This document shows positions 50,996-61,136 of a stretch of DNA of 64,000 nucleotides, piece after piece; the first letter of the stretch is position 1; each line of letters begins with the position of its first letter. The DNA is taken from NCBI GenBank assembly GCA_902806565.1, contig CADCXA010000015.1:124001-188000 (forward strand). The letters run 5' to 3'. The position numbers and the translations under genes are program-made. The DNA is from Hypoxylon rubiginosum. Lineage: Eukaryota; Ascomycota; Sordariomycetes; Xylariales; Hypoxylaceae. Below the pieces are notes generated by a model. The model was not told the DNA's origin, ran no database searches, and was given only the letters and a program-made list of their open reading frames with translations.

Positions 50996-52559
50996 GCCGG
51001 AGTTACGCTATGAAGGGGACCACGTACGACGTACGACACGAAGTGATGTCTGTGTAGCGCAGTGAGGAAGGGGGCTAGTTGACGTGGGGGAATGGTGGCA
51101 TGCGGAATTGCCAGCCGGTCGAAGTCGAGTGAGCATTTCGTAAATAAGGACACATTACATTGCCTATATTTCCAGGTCGTTTTACCTGAACATTAGAGGA
51201 GCATAGACGGCGGCACGGGTACAGGGGCTCTCGCGGAAAGGGGGTTTGTACTACCACGCTATGGCTGCATGCATTATTCGAGTCAAAGATGGAAATTTTC
51301 TATTTTCCCGAGGGACTAACACAACATAAAGTGATGTGACCTGTCTTATCTAACCTGGATGCTCTGAAATTCTAGTTTGAGTTAATAGGGGTCTAGCACC
51401 AAGGTATCTTTTCAACACATCTTGAAGTTGAGCTACTTAGTTTTATGGTGCCATAGAGAGCTAGTAGTCCTCGACTGACCTGATTTATGTAGAATTATAA
51501 TTTCTAAGTTATCATTTGCTGAATATTTAAACCATTTGGCAGATGTTGAGCACGTGTCTCTCTGCGTACCTACCTTAGTATATGGTCGCATGTGCCTATA
51601 CTAGGTACATACTAGTAGAGAACATTTACACCGCTCATACTATACAACTTTCTCTCGAGTTGTAGACCTGGTTTTAGAATAGTATGCAGCGATGTCGACC
51701 AAGGTGTTATATGCAGAAAGCTTCCGTTGTTAAAGGCCACTAAAAGCAGCATCCGACATTTTCTCCTTCTCTAATGGCAACTCTCCGCCTATAATACGTA
51801 AATTCTTCCGGGGGGTTTTTAAAAAAGGGCGTCTCAGAGGTTTCTTACTAGGGTTTGCCATGACCCTTTGTCCGGCGAAGTTGGATCGGTCTGTGAGCCA
51901 ACTACCTTGCATGCTTCGTATATATAAGAAGTTGGGTATTCTTTTAGGTATAATTTGATCCAGTCTGAATAAGCCATCTGATATTTCCGTGAAGCCTTCC
52001 TTTGCTTTGAACGATCCCGCCAGGTGATTGAACCAAGTACTTGGACATAGGAAATAGCGTAAAGAAGAATGAATCGTCCAAGATGCCGTTTGCCAATCCA
52101 GTACCCCAATAGTGAGTGCAAGTGATTATCTCAAGACAACCTAGGCTAGTCGGCTTGAAGAGAGAAAGGAAAATGATCAAGGAGTTGCGTTTCTGAGTAA
52201 GAAAAGGGGAAATGAATACAGGTACTAGGGACATCCAGTGTCCGGGAGTTCTTGGGTACCTAGCTAAGGTAGAGATCGGTTCATTCTATCAAGATCTTGC
52301 TTCCAGGTTAGATGATGAGACATTGGATAAGCTAGCTGAGAGCGAGCACCAAGCTTCTAGATAACCCTTATCCCCATGCTTATGTAGATACTTAGGCGCC
52401 CAGTCTTGCCTAACCTCACATATATGGCCTCGAGATAAAAGTATAAGTTAGGCGCTTCGTCGCTTGTCATAGGAAGCGACAATGTCAGCTGTGACAGGGT
52501 GGCCTCATCCAAGCAAAGAGTAAGACGCAGTCGTAGGGTATCTAACAAACGATGGCTTG
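50996..52559. other. intergenic, 1.6 kb
   Basis: 3' flanks and spacer. A/T-rich, with no supported gene; open frames at 51730-52234 on the minus strand lack any signature. Confidence 0.55.
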
Positions 52560-54561
52560 TCAAAATTGCATTGGAGAGGTGAAGTACATAGGATCCACGT
52601 CGATGACTCGGAATCCATTATATACAGTGCCTTTATATGCATAAAAGAGCCGTACATCGTTGTAGTCAGATTTTTGGATGCGGTACTTTCTGGCGTGGTT
52701 AAAGTAGTTCATAACCGACGAGGAGTTGCTCTCTCCGAATTGAACACAAGGCATATGAGACTCCTTCTCCTTTGCGAACTCATGTCTTAGCCCGAGAACG
52801 TGTCCAAGTTCATGGCAGAATATTTTAGCCAGGTCGTTGTAGTTGCCCTTCTCTTTGTCAAAGGCTATCGAGTACACGAACAGCTGAGGCTGGTTTCGCT
52901 GTACTTCGCTGGGTATAGGCAGAAAAGCTTTCGCCAGTGTTTTCGGCTCCTGGGAGTTTTGTTTCCAATATACGAGTCGGAACGCAGCTGGCTCGTGATC
53001 CGCAACTTTCTCAAACCGTACACCAACTTCGCCCTCGTTCCACTTGCGGGCTGCTTCCTCGAGGCTTCTGGTAGCATGTGCTGCGTACGAGGTATCGGGA
53101 AAACTTTGGGGCTCCACGTTGAATGTGATCATGGATCCCGGCTTCCAACGGTAGACAAATTCATCAAACCCAACGTTGATGCTGCAGACAGAACCTAGTT
53201 CTAAGGAGGAGTGGGGAGTACTGGTGGTGTACTTGAGAGAGGGTTCAACCTTTTCAAAGTTGTACAATGCGTCTGTGATATGCTGACGAGGTTGAGCATC
53301 GGTCTTACGGAGATCAATTACGTTACTCTTCGTTTCCATATCCGTTCCGCGCTGGTGAGAGATAGCTCGCCCCGGTAGAAACCCGTTGCGTGACATGGAA
53401 CGAAACAACGATTCGTCGGGTACATGGCTGCTCTTTGTTATCTTTCCCTCATTCATGCTACCTTCGCCGTCCGGGATGGGCATGCCTTCACTGATCAAGG
53501 TCTGTGGCGTTGACCGGCCATCACCAGCGCCATTTCCACTGTAGTCCAGCTTGTCATCATCAAAGACTTCAGGGTCGTGGCTATCAGCGCTACTGCAAGC
53601 CGATTGGTCATCCCTTACGAATTCGCGAACAAGGCCGGTGTTGGCATACTCCGAGGGCGACGCAAGCTGAAGCTGACATGGATGGTCAGTCTGGTTTCGA
53701 ACGAGAGTTGAGATGAAATAGGTCTCGATTCACTTACTGGGTTTTTCATCAGGGAGGGTCCAGATTTTAGTGCTAGCCCATACACGCAATTCCCTCCAAT
53801 TTTCTCAGAGTCGCCTTGTGCCTGCACCTCGGATTCGGAAACATTGTTAGCTTCCTTCAGCATTGTGTCATTGCGATGGTGCTTGAGGCTCGCGTACGTC
53901 GACAATGGGTCTGCGAGAATATCGAGTTCGCCATTGATGCTTGCAATATCCTCCCTTGCAGTATACGCAGGGGAAAATAAGTTTTCTAGCGTTCCTAAAA
54001 GGTCATTTGATACGTGAAAAGCTTTCTCCCCTAGGTCTCCCTGCGAACAAGATCTTTCTAGGATATCGGAGCCCAACGCCTCTCCATCACCAGCGAAGTC
54101 TCCTATGGCATCGCTGTTCAAATCCTGGACGCTGGTTTTGCTTTCAGTGGTATGGAAACGCCTTGGGGTCGTCCCGTCTCGAAGATCGCGGTTACTATCA
54201 TCTCCCTTCCGGTTGAAATCATCATACGCAGGAATCGATTTCGCCGTTGTGTGTGGTCCTTGATTTTCTATGATAGAAAGAAAGCCGAGACACTGTTCAC
54301 CGCTGTCTACCACGGCCCTACTCCGTCCCTGATAATTGTTAGACGCGATGAAGGCTCCGTCGGATCTGGGGTGGGCTGGATTGGCATATGCTGGTTAGAA
54401 TTGTGTCATTCGGATGAAGTGAGCGATAGTGCTATACCAAAGGGAGGGCTGGGGGGTAGCTGAATAAGGCTGCTGATGTCATTACGACCCAATGTTACAG
54501 TAGTAACTCAGATCCTCGGGGAAAATATGCAGGGAGCTGACCGTTTTTACTTACCGGCCAT
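52560..54561 (-). CDS. metzincin-type zinc metalloprotease (paralogue 1)
   Basis: Three exons are inferred: 54561-54555 (7 nt), 54390-53738 and 53672-52560, giving 590 residues. The C-terminal domain holds the long zinc signature HELGHVLGLRHEF (His near residue 507) and the Met-turn SVMNY (about 539-543). A third His with a following Glu, and Tyr after the Met-turn, recall astacins; the overall motif also fits matrixins. Upstream strands such as WKPGSMITFNVEP and EAARKWNEGEVGVRFEKVAD fit the N-terminal half of a metzincin domain. Residues 1 to about 330 are Ser/Asp/Asn-rich and probably disordered. There is no signal peptide, membrane helix or clear Cys-switch propeptide, so the protein looks intracellular or unconventionally released. 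It is a tandem paralogue of the downstream-numbered gene on the same strand. The first exon rests on phase and on its match to the paralogue. Confidence 0.82.
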
Positions 54562-55372
54562 TATCGTCGACACCTACTCCCCAGCTTGGGAAAGCCTTTC
54601 TGACACTATTCCGACTGATAGGTGATATAAACCACCTAGGGACAAAGATTGTTATTAAATGGAACGTGCTTTTGAAGCATTTTCAATATTACGAGAACGA
54701 CATTTTGAAAGTGACTCTGCTGGTGAGTTGCTAACCACGCAGCAACGCCGGGACATTACGCCATTTGCTGGCCTGCATATACACCTGGCAGCTTTCGGCC
54801 CTATCGACTTGCGGACTTGGGCGGTTTTTCAGATTCGCCGACTACGTGGCTACACTCGCTGAAGCAAGATATATGATGGCTGACCGCTAGATAGTTACAC
54901 TAACTCCTCGAGAACGTGTTTGAAACCGTTAAACACCCCTGCTAACACGTAGGGACAGCCTGTATACCAATTCACGTCAATCTAGATTGCAAAGCCAATA
55001 GTTTTGCGCCTCCGTGGAAACGTCCAATTAAGAGATATCGACTTGCCTGATCGGGCTGACTTCGAAACATTGCTGACGATAGCCGCGAGAAGGCGAAACC
55101 ATGCTATAGCTGGTTCTAGTAAACATCTGCTACAGATGTATAGAAGGTATTTTGAAGGCCTAGCAACATTACACATTGAGTATTGGGGAAGAAATGTACG
55201 TTTCTACCTTATATAAGTATCTCCCAAAGGAGCCTTTTTAATTTCTTAGGAAATATCTATTCCAATGCTCCCAATATCTCTCAATGATGCTAACAGGTAT
55301 TTTCGCCGAGGCGTAGGTTGCCCAGATAGATGTTTAGCACCTCAATCAAGTTCCGCAGCCTGTGATTAAAAG
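54562..55372. other. spacer between the two metzincin genes
   Basis: 0.8 kb. Two small plus-strand frames (54659-54862 and 55004-55216) have non-biased, helix-like composition but no recognised domain and no certain splice join. They are discussed as a finding and not called as a gene. Confidence 0.5.
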
Positions 55373-56659
55373 TCAACCCCTGGCTAAGTGCGACGAAATG
55401 ATGATAAAGAGGAGATGTGCGAACTTACTAACTAGAGACCAGGAACTTGAGGAACGAGATGCGATGCGATGCGATGGGGCAAACTCTCTCGGAACTACTT
55501 CCTCAACCATGAAACCGCGGTAGCACTCGCCGTCGAAAGCATAGAACTCACTCACACCGTCGAAATCCGACTTCTGTATGCACAGCAAGCTCAAGTCGGT
55601 AAAGTAATTCATAACAGATGAAACATCGTCTTCGCCTATTCGCACGGATGACATGTGCAGCTCCCTCGGATCCGTTTGTGCAAATTGATGCCGCAGGCCA
55701 AGGACGTGCCCGAGCTCATGGCACAAGATGTTAACTATCCTGTTATAGTTCGCTTGTTCGAAAGCCGATGGGAGGACGCGTAGTTGAGGCTGTTTTTCTC
55801 GTCGAACCCTGTAGGGGAAGAAGGCCTGCGCTAGCCATCTCGGGTCGCCGCCGTCCTCCTCCGAGTACGAAAGTTGGAAGACGGCTGGCCTGTCGTCTGG
55901 AACCCTTTGAAAAGATACGCCAAAGTCACCCCAATTCCATGCGTCGGCAGCCTTTTCGAGGCTCTTCGTAGCATGCTTGGCATATCTGGGATTGGGAAAA
56001 CTACCGTGGTTTATATTGAACGTAATCACGGAACCTCGCACAAATCGATGGGCCGTACCGTTCTCCCCTACATATATGCTTCGAAGGGAATCCTGCAAGT
56101 ACGGCTGCGTCTTACAGACATGCTGAATGACATTTGACTGCCCCGCAGGGCTCGGGGCAGACATAAGCGTAGCGTCTGCTCGTCCAGGGATGCCTCTAAC
56201 GCGGGTACGAGGCTTTATGTCGACCTTGTTGAGGTTGATTGTGCAACCATTGGTCTCGATACTTGTGTCGCACTGGTCAGAGGTAGTTGATTCGATGTCC
56301 CGGACTAGAGGTGCGGCTGTCTCATTCATCCGATCATCTACGAAAACATAGCTCCATTCCCGGTCTGCATCAGGAGTTGTCAGGGCACTGAAGGAATGGA
56401 CGCAATCCTCATTCTGCACATGAGAGATGTTGGCTAAAGAGATGTTGGCTAAAGAGATGAAGGCTGGTTAGTTACTCGACATCATATCGCGAAGTAGCGC
56501 TAATTCAAGGCAGGGGAGCTGTCAACGCTGTTTGATAAATTCATCATTTCGATATCGAGCGTTGACACGAATCGATATTTCGATTAATAAAGTGGCAGAT
56601 CATTATAGAGAAGAAGAGATGAGTTGGGACGTTTAAGGTGATATTTACTTACAGCCCAT
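55373..56659 (-). CDS. metzincin-type zinc metalloprotease (paralogue 2)
   Basis: Two exons are inferred, 56659-56653 (7 nt, ATGGGCT) and 56463-55373, giving 365 residues. The zinc signature HELGHVLGLRHQF starts near residue 251 and the Met-turn SVMNYF near 285. Shared segments with paralogue 1 include FVRGSVITFNINHGSFPNPR, KHATKSLEKAADAWNWGDFG and the ending IQKSDFDGVSEFYAFDG. The N-terminal region is much shorter than in paralogue 1 and not similar beyond the catalytic domain. It begins with an ISLAN repeat encoded by a 15-bp DNA repeat. No signal peptide is seen. The 3' end is uncertain: a GTAAGT donor about 40 codons after the conserved region could replace the hydrophobic tail (LLFIIISS) with a shorter end. 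Confidence 0.78.
56424..56459. repeat. 15-bp direct repeat in coding sequence
   Basis: GAGATGTTGGCTAAA occurs at 56424-56438 and 56439-56453 with a partial third copy. On the minus strand it encodes repeated ISLAN near the N-terminus of the second metzincin. Confidence 0.9.
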
Positions 56660-58152
56660 GGTGGACCAAATGCTAAATGTATCTTCTGAGGAAACACTTA
56701 GGTACCTAGGTACCTAAGTAAAACTTCGAATTCACAGAGTTAAAACCCTAGAAAAGAAGCAAGGAAGAAATCGATAGTAGGCAAGCAGAAGAGGAGTAAT
56801 CCATTGCATGGTTTAAGTCGTTGAGCTTGCAAAGCTTTTATATCAAGACTTACATACGTACCTTGCCTTGAGCATCGGCAAAGCATGGCAGAATTAACAA
56901 GAGCTAAAAGCCTATCCAATAAAATCAAGCCTGAGTTAAAGATGGAACACCAATAGGATCGAATGAATCACAAAATAGACCATATGGCGTCACTTCACAT
57001 TCTTTCCGACGGCAAGTCGCCCTCGTACACCCCGGGTCTGTGCTTCCTTACCCCAAGTTACGGGCGGCTGATAGCCCCGCTGATTAGGTAAACCACATAC
57101 AATAACCCTTGTTATGTTCATAATTAGAAGTAAATTGCGCTTAAGAAAGGTATGGCCGTTCCTAGGTCGGTTCTAGGCATAGAAAACGAGCTACTAGCAT
57201 GATATCAATAACCGTTACAGTTAACGCTACTAAATCTATATAGAAAAGGGGCAGAAAGAAGCAATTAGATTGTTCCCCTACCTGTGGCAGCCCAGTGTTG
57301 GTAGGGGCGGCCAAGATGGACGGGTGTGCCTCCGTTGACCGGTTAGTCCCGCAACTAATGAGAGCTTACTACAGCTTAACGTGTAAGACACCGTGACTTT
57401 AAACGATTGCCAATAACTTACCTAATAACATGGTCTGTTTAATGTTAAGCTCACAGCTATTTAGCACGGCAAACGGCCATAAGCAGCAGATGCATAGAAG
57501 GTATCGATTCCTCAACTATCCTCATAGCTTCAAGCTCGTAGATGAGCTTGTAACCAAACTATCTACTTGTCCAACCCGTGGGAGGGGTTTATGAGTTCGA
57601 TCTTTCACTCGAGCACAGCAGGTCAAGCACCCGAGGAGTTGTGGCAACCAAGCCTGAGATCTTCTTCTCTTCCTCCACCTATCAGGCGACGCGGCCCTCA
57701 GATGCCATCAAATGCAAACGTCAGTGGTATTATGCAATAGCAGAAAATCAAATCCATGCCGAACCGCTGTCCCTTTTCCTTCTGTGATGGCTATTTTTAA
57801 AAAGACGACAAGACGCGACTTGTGTCGCGTGTGTCGTGGTCAGAATTTGAGAAATTTCCGTCCGACTCCAGGACGCCAAACTCATACCGGTTACCCCTTT
57901 TGGTATACAACTTCTGAAAGTGAAATATGGTGTATCCTTGGTCAAGTTATTTACCAACGGCCTTGTTAAGCTCGATAGGCTGACCTATATGAACGGGTCT
58001 TCAAGAGGCACATTGGTTACCAGTTTCGAGGACGGGGGTTTTCGATAGGAACGTGTGTGGGAGAAGTTTCTGGCTGGAACTGGCTGCTCGTCTCCACGTA
58101 TACCAACTGATGATTGACCAATTGCAGGTTTCGGTGTCGTGGCCCGAGTGTT
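56660..58152. other. intergenic, 1.5 kb
   Basis: Promoter of the second metzincin, with a TACCTAGGTA palindrome at 56703-56712 inside the longer repeat GGTACCTAGGTACC, then spacer and the 3' flank of the Chs4-like gene. No gene is supported. Confidence 0.6.
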
Positions 58153-61136
58153 CTACATCACGGAACATTCGCCCTCCTGTTGTTTACCGATCTTGCTTCG
58201 AGAGATGCGTTCACGTTGACGTGGTCCGTTCCTGCCAGATCGTTTCAGGTCTTCCAGCCGTTCGCGAGCCTTGGGAAAATCCTGGCCTATATGATTGTTA
58301 GTTTCACAATATGCCTCTAGGTAGTATTGACAATACTGCTTAGAATAGGTGAACTCACTTGCTGCTCTCCAGTACCACCGTTTTGCGTCTTCCAAGTTTG
58401 CAGGCACGCCGATGCCAACCTCAGTGAAGTAACCCATGGCGTACTCTGCCTTCGCCAAACCTGCCTGAGCGGCTTTTCTAGCCCATAGGTACGCCTCAGT
58501 ATCGCTCTGTTGTAGAACACCCTCGCTACCTGTCAGATACCATCCACTGAGAGCCAGCTCGGATTGGTGTTCCTCCTGCGTGGCGGCTCGGCTATACCAC
58601 ATGATTGACAGTCGCGGATCAATAGGGCATCCCATGAGGCCGTACTCATAAGCGCACCCCATTCTGAACTGGCTGAATTTGTAGCCGAGTTCCGCAGCCT
58701 GTTCGAACAACTGTAAAGCGTACGGTTCATCGCGTAATATAGCATCGTTGGGCTGGGCTGATTCGTATAAGAGACCCAATTCATGTAGGGCGTGAGGGTT
58801 CTCGGCATCTGCCCGCTCCGCCGCTCGCTTCAACCACCCGACAGCTTCCCGCGGATTCTTAGGCTGACCAAGCAGTCCTTTGAGCATGATCATTCCAACC
58901 TTGTACATCGCGGGCGTGTCGCCAAGTGTTGCAGCGCGCTTGTACCACTGAATAGCTTTCAGCGGGTCCTTACGTGTGCCACCTCCTTCGTCATTGCCGA
59001 GCTCGCAGCAGACGGCTGTTCGATAAGCTGCTGCAGCATTTCCTATTTTTGCTGCAGACTGATAAAGCGTAAATGCTTCCTTGTTGTCCGTTTCTCCCAG
59101 CACACCTCGTCCCATACAGTCGGCTAAGAAGAACATGGCGTCGGGATTTTGCGCACTGACGAGCTTCTTTAGAATCTTATGCGCATCCATCACGTATCGT
59201 TCGCGGGATCTTGCCCTTGCCTTCGGGTCAGGCAGCCTAGGAACGAGAACGTCCGCTGCTTCGACCAGCTTCTTCGCAAGCGTGAGAGCGGATTGCTGGT
59301 CATTTGGATCGTTTTTGATAATATTACGTAGACGCTCTAGCTCCTCACTCGTGACAGGAACCTTTTCGGCAACGGAAGACGGCCTTCCATTTTGTGGAGG
59401 CGGCGGGGGACGACCTTGAGCTCCGGCAGCCGCAGGAGGCGTGCCACTGAAGTTGCGTAGTGAAGCCGGCTTCTCATTTAAGTTCACCATCGAATTTGGC
59501 ATTAGTCCAGGTCTGATGGGTGCCGGATGGCCAGAACCAGGCCTGCCCTGAGTGGTTTCCTGAGAAGCACGTCTCGAGGGGTTCGGGTTGCTAGGTAAGC
59601 CTGGTCCTGCAGTCGGCGGCTTGTATGCTTGGAACCCACCCGGTGGGACAGGCGGCATATCGCCAGCCATCTCGAAAACGGCCGCCTGCGGCTCACGCAA
59701 GTTCGGCTGAGACTTAGCCCTCGACATTTCGGGCTGGCGAGCTGGTCCGGGTTGAGGCATGCCAGGTTGGCCAGGGACAGGACGTATGTGCTGGTCGAAC
59801 GATTCTCGCGGGACTTGGGGCGGAATCGCATCGAAATCTGGAATATCCTCCCGGAATTGATTACCAGGCGGTCCCGGAGGCCCAGGAGGTCCAGGCGGTC
59901 CAGGCGGATACTGCTCGCCGCTGACTCTCTGATCGTAGTACGCATCATAAAAGTCGCCAAATGAGGTTCGGTCCGGCTCTTCATTCCATCCCGGAGGCTG
60001 CAATGAGCCGTTATTATACTGCCTAGGGGGACCTTGTTCAGGATACATCCTTTGAGGAGGTGGTCGATTACTTGAGGCAGTGGAAGGTCGCGGAGGCGGG
60101 GGATAGTTGCGTCCGGGAGGGCCATTATAAGGGCCATTGTCCATACGCGGCTGAGGTGGAGGTGGCATAGCGTTTCTCATATACTCGTTGTTTGCGGGCA
60201 TCGTCATACTTCGACCAGGTGGACCAAATCCGTCTCTTGCGGGTGACATCGGAGGACCATATCCATCATCTTGGTAGCCGTAACCTTGGTCAGGCGGTGG
60301 ACCACGTCTCGGATCAGGGTAACCTTGTGACGGAGGGCCTCTTCCGCTTCTTTGACTATCCATAGATGGACGTCCGTAATCATCCATTGTCGGCGCTCGT
60401 CTGGGTCCTGGCGCCGGCCCCGGTCCTCTTCCTGGTCCTGCACTGTGCTTGGGAGGCATGGCCGGTCTACCTCCGTTCATATCCATGCCACCCATACGAT
60501 TTATAATGTCGTTCTCTTCGTCGAGATCCGTTCTCCTATTATGTCCGGGAAACACGGGAAACGCGCCGCCAAAATCCTGTTCGTTTGGGCTTACGATAGC
60601 GGGCGCATGATGATTCGCTACACCAATTAGCTCAAACTTCTCATCCAGGGATATTCTGGCTCCTTACCCATAGGATCTGATGAGGCGGACCGCTCCAGAG
60701 GACCTGGACGGCCGCCTCGATTAGGTGGATAACCTCTACCGGGACCTGGAGGGCCACCACCACGAGGGAAAGGAGGTCCACGCATCGGTCCGCCTCGTCC
60801 TCCAGCGCCGGGTGGAGGAGGTCGCCCTCCCCTACCAGGACCAGGACCACCGGGTCCGGGAGGGCCATACATGTCTTGCGGCGGATAACCTTGATTAGGA
60901 GGCGGTGGTCGTCGGCCATAGTTCATATCCTGCGGCGGCAGACCATAATCCTGACCGTATCCATCATCATATTGCTCATATCCATAATCATAATCTTCTT
61001 GGTACTGATCGTATTGTCGTTGGGGTGCTGGGGGATAGCCTCCTCCAGGAGGTCCTGCGGGAGGTCCTCGAGGTACACGCGCTGCCGGTCCTGCGTAAGG
61101 ACGTTGCTGATCTTGATATCCACCATTGTATGCCAT
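58153..61136 (-). CDS. CHS4: chitin synthase regulator Chs4/Skt5 (Sel1 repeats, CaaX)
   Basis: Three exons are inferred, 61136-60668, 60617-58359 and 58286-58153, giving 953 residues. In yeast, Chs4/Skt5 activates chitin synthase III and tethers it at the bud neck. The first two thirds is Pro/Gly/Tyr/Gln-rich and disordered, with a short collagen-like (GPP)n tract near residue 400. Sel1-like repeats run from about 640 to 920, as in FFLADCMGRGVLGETDNKEA and ALHELGLLYESAQPNDAIL. The C-terminus is CSVM, a CaaX box expected to be farnesylated; it is basic just upstream (RISRSKIGK). The 50-nt first intron is set by phase and joins DPMA to NHHAPAIVSPNEQDFGGAFP. The 72-nt second intron joins WRAAS to QDFPKARERLEDL and has no stop codon, so retention would insert 24 residues. 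Confidence 0.93.
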
